From: Sepiola atlantica
Lineage: Eukaryota; Mollusca; Cephalopoda; Sepiida; Sepiolidae
Length of the DNA: 64,000 bases
Assembly (NCBI GenBank): GCA_963556195.1
Contig: OY744533.1
Coordinates: 43,211,937-43,275,936 of the forward strand
Reading direction: 5' to 3'
The notes beneath the pieces were generated by a model, which saw only the letters and a list, made by a program, of their open reading frames with translations, had not been told where the DNA came from and ran no database searches. Below are positions 1 through 10,079 of the stretch, in pieces (position 1 is the stretch's first letter; the number at the start of each line of letters is the position of its first letter). Made by a program: the position numbers and the translations under genes.

Positions 1-138
1 GACCTCCTAGAACTGCACAGGACAGACCCATAGACCGGCGTAAATCAAGCCTCGAAGGCCAAGACAATACCAGTCTATGGAGTGCAGTATCCATCGGAAC
101 AGATACTACACTTTGATCTTAGCCAAAAGGCCAAGCCA
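1..138 (-). repeat. U2 snRNA-headed SINE, head part (cut by window edge)
   Basis: Read on the minus strand this begins with about 40 nt (positions 137 to 98) that closely match the 5' end of spliceosomal U2 snRNA: stem-loop I sequence, then the branch-site recognition stretch GTGTAGTATCTGTTC. The U2 match stops there and runs into a unique body (positions 97 to 1) shared with the copy near 60.4 kb. The rest lies outside the window. U2 resemblance is seen directly. SINEs with snRNA-derived heads are known in other animals (crocodilian SINEU). That this is one is inference from several copies sharing the same body and tail. Confidence 0.75.
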
Positions 139-485
139 ATTCATGAGTAGCATACAAAGATTCGGAAGGTCGTTGCTTTTGATGTAAGCATGACACACAA
201 AATCACACACGCTATTGTATTAATATGTGTCTTCCCGGTCGTCCCCTCCCTACCTCTCTTCCCCTTCCCCTCGAAATGTAGAAAAAAAATCTTAGATGCT
301 GGTTGGGATCGAACTATAAACCAGTCGGACCGTCGCTAACCGTTGCGCCAAATGGAAATACTCGAAAATGTGTCGAAAATTAGGCGAGTTGAATGTTTTT
401 CAAAATCTAGGTTCGGCACGCATGCGCAGAGCTTTTGCCGGAAGCGTGACACACAAACACACACGCTATCGTATTAATATATAGA
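139..485 (-). repeat. Composite tRNA-like repeat with Helitron-like 5' end
   Basis: On the minus strand this starts at 485 with TCTATATATTAATACG preceded by A, the form of a Helitron 5' end in this window. A tRNA-like stretch follows at about 355-300, with an A-box-like GGCGCAACGGTTAGCG and a B-box-like AGTTCGATCCC. A second copy of the opening module (TATTAATACAATAGCGTGTG) lies near 215. The tail, ending near 139, matches the copy at 59.75-59.97 kb. The U2-headed SINE abuts the tail directly. Whether this is one composite unit or nested insertions is unresolved. Confidence 0.55.
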
Positions 486-492
486 TAATAAT

Positions 493-775
493 AAACGAGA
501 ACATTGGAAAAGAATATCTAAGAGGAACAAGAAAGTTCTTAGAAACAAAATTATATAGTAGAAACCTAATCAAAGGAATAAATACCTGGCAGTATCACTA
601 ATAAGATATTCTAGACCATTCATAAGCTGGACTAAAGAAGAACTCAGGCACCTTGACCAGAGGACTAGAAAATTAATGACTATGCACAACGCACTACATT
701 CAAAAGACGATACAGACATAATCTACGTGAAGAGAAACAAAGCGAAAGAGGACTGGTAAGTATAGAAGAATATAT
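493..775 (+). pseudogene. R2/R4-like LINE reverse transcriptase fragment, frameshifted
   Basis: Two overlapping frames carry the signature that follows the RT domain in many animal LINEs (type-2/R4-like polyproteins). The first frame, about 493-595, reads like TRKFLETKLYSRNLIKGINTW. After a frameshift near 595 the second reads RYSRPFISWTKEEL, then RTRKLMTMHNALHSKDD and a decayed YVKRNKAKE. The order and spacing match the family stretch of the AINTWAVPVIRYS, WTKEEL, TRKxxTMHxxLHP and YVPRxxGGRG type. No ATG opens it and stops follow, so it is a dead fragment. The family call is from recognition, not alignment. Confidence 0.7.
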
Positions 776-960
776 CATTCTTATTCATCATTTGAAATCA
801 TTGACATGAAAAGCATCAGTAAGAAAAAAGAAGACACCTTTTATCTCTCCCCTCCTCTCCCTCTCTCTCTCTCTCTCTCTTACTCTATTGCTAAGAAAAG
901 AAGACAAAACTAATCGATAATAAAAAGAAGACAACACTCTTTCTCTCCCTTTGTTATGTT
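776..960. other. Non-coding, with short (TC)n
   Basis: Contains a short (TC)n tract near 857-881 and A/T-rich sequence. No coding signal or shared repeat recognised. Confidence 0.5.

Positions 961-1044
<84 letters not shown>
961..1044 (+). repeat. (AAT)n microsatellite
   Basis: About 28 uninterrupted AAT units. On the minus strand it reads as a poly-leucine frame, which is not a gene. Confidence 0.97.
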
Positions 1045-1046
<2 letters not shown>

Positions 1047-1442
1047 CAGATATAAGATTTAAAGTTCATTTTTTTTATTATTTTTTTATAATTCTTTTTA
1101 TAATTTCAAATTTCAATTAGATGCTTAAAAAAAATATGAACTTTAAATCTTATATCTATCTCGTGAGCATACACGTTCTTATATTTGAAAGTGGAAAACA
1201 ACAACATCCGCTAAGCCCGTTTATACCAACAGAAGCCGGGAAAAAGCCAAATCCAATAACATCAGGATATATAGACACACTGAAGAGGCCAAGTTTTCAA
1301 TTGGTGAAATTATTTGTATCACTATAAACTAAAAAAAAAAAATGAATGTTTATAAAAAGAAAAAAAAATCGGTTTCGATTTATTTTTCTTTAAATTGATA
1401 TCGCATCTTTATATGCTTCAAAGGTATTTATTTTACCTTATT

Positions 1443-1445
<3 letters not shown>
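1045..1445. other. A/T-rich spacer
   Basis: A/T-rich, with poly-A and poly-T runs. A short frame at 1121-1327 shows no recognisable domain. No feature supported. Confidence 0.4.

Positions 1446-1517
<72 letters not shown>
1446..1517. repeat. (TA)n microsatellite
   Basis: About 36 uninterrupted TA units; no identified TE end adjoins it. Confidence 0.97.
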
Positions 1518-1520
<3 letters not shown>

Positions 1521-1647
1521 TGTTCATTTCTAAAGCATTTTAAAAGTTGTGTATCCTACATAAAATATTTCATTTTCTTATCTAACTTCTACCTACTTAT
1601 GTTAGTCGGTTCATGTCTATATCCAATTCTGTCACTATTTACGATCA

Positions 1648-2055
1648 ATGGGCCAACATATTCTCGTCAGCAAGTTAATAACTTATACATCATGTTTTTG
1701 TCTGAATATCAGCCGCTGCGCACGGTGTCACAGACGATTCAAATTGATGGGGTCGCTATACATGCAATTACGAGGACACGTCATAGAGGAGTCACGTTTG
1801 TTGAGTATGACTGCAGGGAACCTTGAGGGACCTGCAACACTTAATGGGTTTTTTTATCTAACGAGTCCGTGGCTAATGGGGGGGGGAGGGGGGGTATGGA
1901 GAACTTGGAAACCTGTCAAGGGTTTCTGGAAAACGTTTCAGAATGGCTTGGTGCGAAATTTGCTGGGACAATCCACCGTCAATGGAGATATTCTCTTTCT
2001 TAACTTTTACGGCATATCAAACCGTTTAGTGTTATTTAATGCCAGCACGCAATAA
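1648..2055 (+). other. Open frame of 135 codons with a weak C2H2-like patch
   Basis: The frame contains CARCHRRFKLMGSLYMQLRGH at about 1718-1780. This resembles a decayed C2H2 finger: C-x2-C, an F and an L at the usual spacing, and one of the two histidines replaced by Q. Such fingers occur at the ends of some LINE polyproteins. The rest is glycine runs from a G tract near 1880 and unremarkable residues. I do not regard it as a demonstrated gene; a LINE remnant is the likeliest source. Confidence 0.2.
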
Positions 2056-2136
2056 ATATTGTATACGGTTCATTGAATGCTCTTCCAATATGTTATCTAC
2101 CGAATGGTTTCTAATCGAATATGTTATTTACCCATT

Positions 2137-2216
2137 TACCCTAACCCTAAACCAAACTAACTATCCCTAACCCTTACTAACTAATCCTAACCCTAATCCT
2201 AACCCTTGCTCTAACA
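2137..2216 (-). repeat. Degenerate telomere-like CCCTAA repeats
   Basis: Interrupted CCCTAA-related units, with variants such as CCCTAAACC and TCCTAACCC. The G-rich strand is minus, opposite to the cleaner array near 27.13 kb. Probably an old interstitial telomeric insertion or a degenerate minisatellite. Confidence 0.6.
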
Positions 2217-3265
2217 ACTCGGTAAATCACATATTGGAATAGCAGCGTTCATTTTAGTCAGTTAACTGGACATAGGTTGTTATTTTATCCATAACTGTGT
2301 CAGGTCAGATTTGCTTTCTTACTGGCTACTGGTACCATCTAAACTAATACTACATCTTCCATGGTCGAGCTGTTGGCGACTAAACTGGAACTCCATCGGG
2401 CAGGCTTTGGCTTGTCCAATGGGGTGGTTGTATGGACACCCACCAACACCAAAAACAAACAAAAACTATCAAAAGGCAGATGAGCTCTTTAAGAACCAAC
2501 GGCCGTCCATACGGATGCAGAGTAGAAAGTGTACTTTGGGTTTAGTTTCAGCAACCTCATAACTCTCGCCGCCCCCCCCCCCCATAGATTGTCCTTAAGT
2601 TCTCACATTCAGTGTGCGATTTTTCTGACAAAGGAGAAATAATTGCTGTTTTCGGGGTCGGTTGTTGTTTTTAATGGGTGGTATGTGGATATTTTCAATT
2701 CTTTTATAGTATTCATCATCATTCAACTGTCAATCTATCCATCTACTTAATGCTTATCCTTTGGTGGTTATGGGGACTTCATAAGTGATGACCCATTACT
2801 AAAAATACATACTTTTACATACTTTTTCCAACGGTATTAATGCGTGATGGAACGCAATAGATATGATGGGATTTAACTCGGCATTGCCGGTTCAAACGTT
2901 CGTGACCGTGTCCATGAGGCAAATAAAGGCATTGGGGGGGGGGCACCCTGTATATTGGACGTGGCTCTAAAACAGTACATGTTAATTATAAGACAACATA
3001 AGCCTCATCCTGCTCTTTGTTTATTTCTACTCAAAGAGCTGACTCAGACATTTGTCAACATTCAATGCATATTCCCAATTGTCCATCTGCCTAAAATTAC
3101 ATTTTCTTTCATTCCGAGCACTGTTCCCACGTTCGAAAAGATACACTAGAAAAAGATCAGGGGTTACATCGGTTGAAACGTTGTAAAAATAACAACCAAG
3201 ATGAGAATAGTAGTCCGAATAATCCTTATAATACAGAAATTAGTATACTACTTTTTGTTTCTGTT
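2217..3265. other. Spacer with no recognisable gene
   Basis: Holds a C run near 2571-2582 and a G run near 2934-2943. The frames at 2311-2562 and 2955-3149 show no family motif. Nothing else supported. Confidence 0.4.
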
Positions 3266-3282
3266 ATGTCATCAAAGAGGCA

Positions 3283-3310
3283 CAATAAATAAATAAATAA
3301 ATAAATAAGA
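3283..3310. repeat. (AAAT)n short tandem repeat
   Basis: About six AATA units downstream (in minus orientation) of the SINE tail that follows. Could be the SINE's 3' simple-sequence tail. Confidence 0.8.
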
Positions 3311-3399
3311 CAAACACATATGCTGAAAAGAAGAATAAGGTTACATCACAGTAATAAAATGTTGTTGCCAATGTAGCTTGGCTGCTACACTCGGTATTT

Positions 3400-3735
3400 A
3401 CATACTTCCCACATAAGTAGGATGTGGCACAAGGCCGGAAGATGGGGAGAGTAGGCCAGCGCACATAAAGAAGGGGCGCTCTAGCCTCTTAAAAATTGAC
3501 TGCGCAACCCGGTCGGCATTCCCCGGTCGAGGCGCCTCAGGCAGTTAGCAATAAACTAACTCCTCTCCAAAGAGGGAAAACAAAGCTTCAAAAGGTAGAC
3601 CTCCTAGGACTACCCAGGACTAATACCTCAGCCCGACAGATAAAAGGCCACCGAGTTGGCCTTATCTATTTCGGACTGATTGTCGAAAACGGATCATCGA
3701 CTGGTATATACCGTGTCAGCTAGTAGCGTTCGCAA
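3400..3735 (-). repeat. SINE with the U2-SINE tail but a different head
   Basis: Minus-strand copy of the same tail as the elements at 34.2 and 60.3 kb. Shared landmarks include a GAGGCGCC palindromic core (near 3530), CGGGGAATGCCGACCGGGTT and the AGGCCGGAAG / GTGGCACAAG end. The head half (about 3600-3735) does not contain U2 sequence and differs from the 60.4-kb copy, although the CCTAGGAGGTC junction is shared. So at least two heads are joined to one tail. Confidence 0.65.
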
Positions 3736-4160
3736 CCCGACTCTCTGAGTGAATTACAATCAAAGTATTACATATTTATCGGAAGAGTCCATTGTGTATC
3801 TGAATAGGGATGGATAGGATGATTTTAATCGTCAAGATAGAAAACCATTCGGTCGAGATGAAACCATCTCCTTTGGTCAGTTGAGATCATGTGATCGCTC
3901 TCCATCTCCGTTTAAAAACGAAAAACGGGGATGATGTATCACTTTCCGGTGGCTATCTTGTAGGCCCCTTACTGACTATTAGTGATAAAGTTTGTCCGTC
4001 TCATATTTGTGGGCGGTTTGAGCGATAACCGAGTGATCAGCGACAGTGACCGTCGGCTGAACTTGGTGTTCAGTCAATTGGTTATCCGTTCCGATCTACT
4101 CCCCTCTTGGCCCCCGCTCCTCCATTTGTTTGTACTTGTCATTCACTTATTTCTCCTCTC
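3736..4160. other. Spacer with no recognisable gene
   Basis: Mixed composition. No domain, repeat family or RNA gene recognised. Confidence 0.4.
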
Positions 4161-4164
4161 TTTT

Positions 4165-4320
4165 TCATTTTTGTACGTCTCTCTCTCCCTCTCTCCCCCT
4201 CCCCCTCTCTCTCTCTCTCCCTCTCTCCCCCTCCCTCTCTCTCTCTCCCTCTCTCTCCCTCCCTCTCTCTCTCTTCCTCTCCTTCTCTCTACTTTTTTGC
4301 TATCTCTCTCTCATTCCCTT
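4165..4320 (+). repeat. Polypyrimidine CT/CCT-rich tract
   Basis: Long stretch of almost pure C and T (CTCTCT with CCC interruptions). Three overlapping Leu/Ser/Pro frames are artefacts of this composition. Confidence 0.95.
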
Positions 4321-4519
4321 TTTATTTTATTCAGTTTCCTCTAACTTCTGCTCATCAATCTCCTCCATTAGGGCATAGTTAAACACATAGTCGGTTATAG
4401 TGTGGGGAAAATCCAGCGCCCCAAAAGTCGGCACGCTGGATTAGGACAAAAATAAAGAATGCCTCAGTCTAGAAATATTTCATTTTACTTACCGAGGACA
4501 AAACAGATGCAGTGAAGTA

Positions 4520-4564
4520 TCAGAACAGATACTACAGTTTACTTTTAGCCAAACGGCCAAGCAG
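4520..4564 (-). repeat. U2 snRNA-like fragment
   Basis: The reverse complement reads GCTTGGCCGTTTGGCTAAAA, then a GTAGTATCTGTTC-type stretch: the first 40 or so nucleotides of U2 with a few changes. No SINE body follows, so it is an isolated head fragment. Confidence 0.7.
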
Positions 4565-4579
4565 AAACTAACCGTTTCT

Positions 4580-4668
4580 CTTACCCTCTCTCTCTCTCTT
4601 TCTCTATATATCTATCTCTCCCTATCTTTCTCTATCTCTTTCTCTATATATCTCTCTCTATATATATT

Positions 4669-4690
<22 letters not shown>
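4580..4690 (+). repeat. (TC)n / TATC simple sequence
   Basis: CT-rich simple sequence with TATA interruptions leading into the TA tract. Confidence 0.95.
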
Positions 4691-4736
<46 letters not shown>

Positions 4737-4758
4737 TATGTGTATATATATACACACA

Positions 4759-4811
<53 letters not shown>
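4691..4811. repeat. (TA)n microsatellite, interrupted
   Basis: Two TA blocks separated by CATATATATGTGTATATATACACACACGCA-type interruptions. Confidence 0.95.
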
Positions 4812-4813
<2 letters not shown>

Positions 4814-4917
4814 GTTCATGTATGTACCCTTTTACTTCATTCTCCTTGTTTTATCTTCCTTTATCATTTGCTAATCTATCTCTCTAATTTTATTTGTCCT
4901 TTGCTAATTGTTACTCT

Positions 4918-4990
4918 TTCCCTCTCCTCTCTCTGTCTCTCTCTCTCTCCTTCTCTCTCTCTCTCTCCCTCTTTCGCTCTCTCTATATTT
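4918..4990 (+). repeat. (TC)n-rich tract
   Basis: TC/CTCC simple sequence. The Leu/Ser frames over it, and the Arg/Glu frame on the other strand, are compositional. Confidence 0.93.
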
Positions 4991-5664
4991 CTTTCCCCTT
5001 TTCTTTTCCTTTTTATCTTCTTCGTCGTCGGTTGTCCATCAACGCACCAAATAATTACTTGTCCCTTTTTATCTTTTTTACCTTCTGGGTTCATTAGAAA
5101 TCAAGCGAGATTTCCAACGAGAATTTGCTTCCAGTCGCGCGTGAAACGCTGTGATGATAGAGAAATGTATAAAAGACGCAATTATATTTAGATCGTCGGA
5201 AGTTGCACCCATTCTCCGAAGCAACCTACGGGGACAACTGAACGAACGGCAACTTAATGGAAGAATTCATTAAATACACACTCCAGTGACATGTGCCTCT
5301 TCAAAATGACCTATCGAGAAAGGAGATGGAGATTTTTTATTGATATTGTTTTAAAACTTTTCATTCGATACACAATACAGTTCAGCAAACATGAATACGC
5401 TAGATCCAGATAAAATATCATATCCGGTTTCAAACCTGATGTATCAGCTATGGGCGAAATAGTAGGGTAGACTCAATCTCCGTGAAGGAAAACTCAGAAA
5501 TAACACCAGCTCTACGCTCTACGGTCTACGCTTATCCCAGCGTTGATTCTAGTCGTTTTTTCTTCCTTAATAGATTTGTCTAAACTTCAAAATTGTATTC
5601 GGAAACAAATTATTGGAAGTTTATTAAAGAGTATACATCAATTATAAAGCATGCAACATCAACA
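4991..5664. other. Spacer before the Helitron
   Basis: Ordinary A/T-rich sequence. No gene, RNA or repeat recognised. Confidence 0.4.
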
Positions 5665-6403
5665 TCTATATAATAAAGTAAAGCTGGTCTGTTTCTTGAA
5701 TTGATTAATCAATAGCTTTTTTCCTACAAAGTAGATAATTAAATCTTTTTTTGATATAAAATTCTGGTCTCCTTTCGAAAAAGAACTTAAGTCAGATCAT
5801 TTTTTCGATTTCCATATTTAATCCGATAGATATTTCAGTTTAGAAGAAAAAGACTTCGTATGCGCCAATTTCAGGCCGTATAAAATTATATCGAATTCAA
5901 AAGTTTTTGTTTTAAATTCATACATTTTTATTAGTATCTATTTTTAATAAATATAATATAATAATTTCATTAAAATACAAGTCGTAATATAGACGTTGTT
6001 GCAAAAAGAATTCATCACTTTGTTTACTGCGAGCCAAGCGAAGGCAGGTTCTAAGGGTTCCTATAGATACAGAGAAACTGGGGCAGAAAGACAGAGAGAG
6101 GGGGTTACGCTAATAGCAATTAAGCGCTTAGACGATAAATCCGCGACACTTGACTTATAAGCAGCAGCTACCACAAAAAAGTATGCATGCTTACAATTAT
6201 AAAATAAATATAGCCCAGCGAAACAGATCGGAGTGCGCCAGACTAAAGGATCCTTTTTTAATCGCGGGTCTCAACATTCGATACTATACTAATTGAATTT
6301 AACTTTCAAAACTATATTTAAAAACAAAATCTTAATATTTTGGAGAAAAGAACCTGCTTATAAAAAAATAACATTACCGGGCAACGCCGGATAGTACAAC
6401 TAG
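5665..6403 (+). mobile_element. Non-autonomous Helitron, complete (739 bp)
   Basis: It begins A|TCTATATAATAAAG (5' TC). It ends with a GC-rich hairpin, CCGGGCAACGCCGG (6378-6390), followed about ten bases later by CTAG (6400-6403) and then T. Insertion between A and T, a 5' TC, and a 3' CTRR preceded by a short hairpin are the hallmarks of Helitrons. No Rep/helicase frame exists inside, so it must have been mobilised in trans. The same 5' and 3' motifs recur elsewhere in this window, which supports the boundaries. Confidence 0.82.
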
Positions 6404-6489
6404 TTTAGTATAAAGCACGACAAAAATAGCAACCAAAATCAACTTTCTATAAATTAGTTGTAAAATCTAACATAGTAAGACCCGCACTG

Positions 6490-6848
6490 TCTGCCAAGCT
6501 CCAACCCCTGTCGCATCGACGCAGTGTTGCATCCTTGTGCTTGTTTTATAAGTACTTCCACGGACAAACTTACTATAATTGTATCCCATCAATGTAAATA
6601 CGCCCAATCCACCCGACTAGCAGCAAAATCCCACCTCTTCACTATAATGATCCTTAGATGCTGGAAGATTTTCTGCTTTAATAGCTTCCTCCCTCGAACT
6701 GCTCGTCTTTGGAATTCCTTCCCTGCTCCATATTTCCCCGACTGTACCAACATGCAGAAATTTAAATATAACGTGAACAAGTATTTTTCTGCCCAACTTT
6801 ACACTTCGGTGGCAATATCCCTTGTTTTAGGTGAACAGAAGTACAAGT
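6490..6848 (+). pseudogene. Jockey-like LINE RT C-terminal fragment
   Basis: The frame at 6524-6848 carries the C-terminal signature of Jockey-type reverse transcriptases: FLPRTARLWNSFPAPYFPD (about 6691-6747), then NMQKFKYNVNKYFSA. The family form is RTxxLWNSLPxxxFP followed by NLQxFKxxVNKHL. The upstream part (RLAAKSHLFTI) fits the segment just before it. The RT catalytic domain is missing. The related minus-strand fragment at 17.6-18.1 kb has the same NMQKFK end. Confidence 0.75.
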
Positions 6849-7399
6849 AAAAAAATGGGACAATATTTTTCGAACACCATAATATAACTGTGGCCCTATA
6901 TTGTTTCATGCTATGTTATATTTTTCATGACTAAATGATTGTAGGGTCCGCCATCTTAAATCATTCTATTCCTACCCGAGCGTTTTTTTAGTCACCATTG
7001 AGTAGAGACTATTTTATTATGTACCGGTCGCCGAGTGCTGTGCCCGTAGAAAGTCGTAAAAACAAAAAAAATCAAAAAAGTACTGAGCTCAACGCGTTTT
7101 ATTGCCCATATTTGTACTTTAATCACTCGTTGTTCCGCATTGAAGAACGAGAAACTTCGTAGCACGAAGGATTTTCTGCTTTTTAGATCTTTACCTACCT
7201 CAACTCTAAAGGAATTCACAGAATCTACGACGCGACCGCGCTTTGGAGAGAAAATCCGTCATCATATCTTTGACGTCTTACCAACAAACATGAAATCTCA
7301 AAGACTTGGAATTTGGTTTCTTAAGTTTGTACCTCTTTAAAATACTTTTTAGTTTCATTTACTAATGAATGTTCTCTCTATCTATATATCTATCTTTTT

Positions 7400-7400
<1 letters not shown>
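6849..7400. other. Spacer with no recognisable gene
   Basis: Short overlapping frames on both strands (6992-7219, 7140-7340) have no recognisable motif. Confidence 0.4.

Positions 7401-7484
<84 letters not shown>
7401..7484. repeat. (TA)n microsatellite
   Basis: About 42 TA units, left flank of the inverted PLE-end-like pair. Confidence 0.97.
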
Positions 7485-7486
<2 letters not shown>

Positions 7487-7820
7487 GATAAGGGTTGTTT
7501 CCACAGGGTAAAAATCCGAAGAATCTTTACTGTGTTTATATAATAGCTCTAAATAATAAATAGAGCTTTTATTTATAATTAAGAAACTGATTTATACAAA
7601 GATAGTGTGGCTACACATTCAGAACATGTTTCAGTCGTAGCTTTAATAAACTCGATATTCTCGGATAGTAATTTGCTTGATTCCACAATATGAAAGCATA
7701 CAGTCCGGACTTGTTGACCTGAAGATGTCCAGCTTAGTAAAGCAACGACTGAAACATTATCTGATAGTGTATCTAAACTATGTTTATATAAATAAAACTT
7801 TTTATTATATATATATTGTC

Positions 7821-7825
<5 letters not shown>
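7485..7825. repeat. Inverted pair of PLE-end-like sequences between two TA tracts
   Basis: ATGTTTCAGTCGTAGCTTTA (about 7627-7646) and its inverted partner TAAAGCAACGACTGAAACAT (about 7738-7757) face each other. A CTGAAGATG motif lies at 7719, and TA arrays lie on both sides. A CTGAxGA...GAAAC motif is common near the 3' end of Penelope-like elements, so this may be two converging PLE ends. That assignment is inference. Confidence 0.45.

Positions 7826-7895
<70 letters not shown>
7826..7895. repeat. (TA)n microsatellite
   Basis: About 35 TA units directly following the PLE-like end. Confidence 0.97.
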
Positions 7896-7898
<3 letters not shown>

Positions 7899-8199
7899 GT
7901 CTGTGTGTATAGAAAAAAAGGGTTAAAGAATCTACATAAATCTCAAATTGTATTATTATGTAAATAATGAAAGCATTCCTGAATCTCTAAGTTTACCCCT
8001 AAAGGGGCTATGGAGCAGATTTCAGGGGGGGAGGAGTTTTCAGCCATAATTTGGAAATAAAACATTGTAATTTCCATGCATTCCTTCGATCGGCATTTTC
8101 TTTCAAAATTATTTAACGTTTCTTAAGCTTCTCTTCGGGACACAGAACTGAGAAAGGGTAGTTTTAGTAGTGCTCTGGAGGCATCCTTACTTCTATTTG

Positions 8200-8880
8200 G
8201 GGTTAGGGTTTCAGTAGCGCTCTAAATGGGAACAATAAATTTAACATTACAGTTTTACATTTGGTAAGTGGTATATAGTAATCCAAAAGTGCTCAACATC
8301 TTAGATAGAGCAGGTGTGTTTAAACGCAGCGTTTCCCGAGAATAAGAACTTCTTTGTCTTTTGTTAACTCGGTATTTCCCGGGAGCCATAATAGTAATAA
8401 TGCAGGTAAGTGGTATGAATTAATTCAAAGTGCGCGATATCACAGATTAAGCAGGTGTGTTTACTCGGCGTTACCCGGGAGTCATCAATATCATAGACAG
8501 GGCAATCTTACATAGATCAGGTGTTTTTAAACGCTGCATTACCAAGGATAAAGATTTTTACTGTATTTTGTTATACTATTGCATACCAAAAAAGGTAATC
8601 TGCGTTGCTCGTGAGTCAGTGTTGAATATCCTAGATAGAATAATGCAATAATACGTGTTCAATGTTGTATATGCAGACAAAATACAGTGTTGACCGGGGA
8701 TACACTAAAATAAATATAAGTTTCATTATATTATTAAGAGGGAAGTGAAGATCAGAAACTCGACATTGCCAAGGAATAAATTTAAATAAATATAGATTTC
8801 ATTATATTTTTTAAGAAGTTGGTGAGGAAGAAGCTTGGTGTTGCCCGGGGCAATAACTTTAAAACTGAAAGCTCAGGTGA
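8200..8880 (-). repeat. Degenerate array of Helitron-hairpin-like units
   Basis: A motif of the form CGGCGTTACCCGGGAGTCAT recurs with decay near 8327, 8368, 8463, 8531, 8601, 8690, 8763 and 8836, at intervals of roughly 40-130 bp. Read on the minus strand it resembles the CCCGGGCAACGCCGGG hairpin that marks Helitron 3' ends at 6.4, 20.4 and 62.6 kb. Sequences between, such as GCAGGTGTGTTTA and AAATATARRTTTCATTATAT, also recur. It may be the internal tandem-repeat region of a decayed Helitron; no terminal CTAG was found. Confidence 0.45.
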
Positions 8881-9270
8881 ATGACTTACATTATTATTAT
8901 TATTTTCAATACATTAAAACAAGAGAGGAATGGACTGGCCGATGGTGAAAGGGTGGGGGGGATGTAGTAAAGTGGGGAAGGGGGAAGATGGAAAAATAGA
9001 GAGACGGTTGAAATAGGTAGACAGATATGGGTCTTAATATAAAGGCGTTTTAACCTATTCTATTTTGCTTTTATGGCACCGGGCATTCGACGAAGAATCG
9101 AAAACGTTCGTGAAACCTGTGAGAATTTATCAATTTTTTTTATTTTAATAAAAAAAGAACATCAAAAAAAATTAAAAAATTTAAAAGGTATAATTAAACA
9201 GACAAATTCTGTTATTTTTAACAATGTTTGCATAAATGAGAAAATGCTGCCTACATACACACGCACACAC

Positions 9271-9272
<2 letters not shown>
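8881..9272. other. Spacer with no recognisable gene
   Basis: A frame from 9073 runs into a TA tract and has no domain. Short TTA repeat near 8891-8903. Confidence 0.4.

Positions 9273-9317
<45 letters not shown>
9273..9317. repeat. (TA)n microsatellite
   Basis: About 22 TA units, preceded by a short (CA)n. Confidence 0.96.
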
Positions 9318-9321
<4 letters not shown>

Positions 9322-9369
9322 AATAAAAGAATAAAAGAAATCCGACTGTATGAGGTAAAATGGAAAAGC

Positions 9370-9425
9370 AGAAGACCTCCTAAAACTCAACGTTTCGCCC
9401 AGTTGTTGCGTGGGCTTTATAAAGG
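9370..9425 (-). repeat. PLE-like 3' end motif
   Basis: On the minus strand, CCCACGCAACAACTGGGCGAAACGTTGAG. This resembles the conserved terminal segment of Penelope-like elements (hairpin then CGAAACGTTG). A TA tract lies about 50 bp beyond its 3' side. Family assignment is by motif only. Confidence 0.5.
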
Positions 9426-9837
9426 GCTAAAAGTGGCAAAAAAACAAACTTTTAGATGTTTAACCAATCATTATTAATTTTGGAACATAGCTGCTGTTTG
9501 TAAGGAGTCCAAATGTGGGCTATATTTAGTTTAATTTATTTTCATGCAAATGGGTTAAAAACAAAAAAGTGACGGAAGCCCTTCGTGAAAATTCAGATAC
9601 ATCCGATTTTTATGAAATGTTAACAATACGTATTAGAAATCAAGTAATAATAAATATTCAACTAATTCCAGTTTCTTTGGGGGTATTTTAAAGGGTTTAA
9701 AGAGTGCATAATATGGGCATAACATCCCATTTGAAAATTTGAATAGTTCGAATTTGCATTAAATTTGATCTATTATATCTTGATTTAAATCTTTGTAATG
9801 GACTAATACAGAACTTTTCCAGGTGAGTATTATTCTA
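9426..9837. other. Spacer with no recognisable gene
   Basis: A/T-rich. A CTAGTATA junction at 9835 resembles a Helitron 3' boundary but has no hairpin before it. Confidence 0.4.

Positions 9838-9906
<69 letters not shown>
9838..9906. repeat. (TA)n microsatellite
   Basis: About 34 TA units. Confidence 0.97.
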
Positions 9907-9909
<3 letters not shown>

Positions 9910-9910
<1 letters not shown>

Positions 9911-9962
9911 TCATTGTCTACATACGCCGACGTTTCAAGCGGTTGCTCTCATCAGTGTAGGA
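9910..9962 (-). repeat. PLE-like 3' end motif beside a TA tract
   Basis: On the minus strand, CTGATGAGAGCAACCGCTTG followed by AAACGTCGGCG: the TGATGA-hairpin-GAAACG pattern of Penelope-like 3' termini. It abuts the (TA)n at 9838-9906 on its 3' side. This is the clearest of the isolated PLE-end candidates. Confidence 0.6.
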
Positions 9963-10079
9963 AGTAATAATTTCAGACGGTCACAGACGCCAACTCGATT
10001 CATACTCAACCTATACTTCGCACGCTTTCGTTTATTTCCAAGGCCATCGGGAATTATCACGTGATACATGAGAAATTAA

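Noticed and set aside
1..138. Possible functional U2 snRNA gene
   Set aside because: Only about 40 nt match U2; stem-loops II-IV and the Sm site are absent.
788..1069. 93-codon minus frame with poly-leucine
   Set aside because: It is the (AAT)n microsatellite read on the other strand.
4107..5191. Several Leu/Ser/Pro-rich frames
   Set aside because: Purely compositional over CT-rich simple sequence; overlapping frames are equally open.
9835..9838. CTAG before a TA tract as a Helitron 3' end
   Set aside because: No GC-rich hairpin upstream, unlike the other ends.
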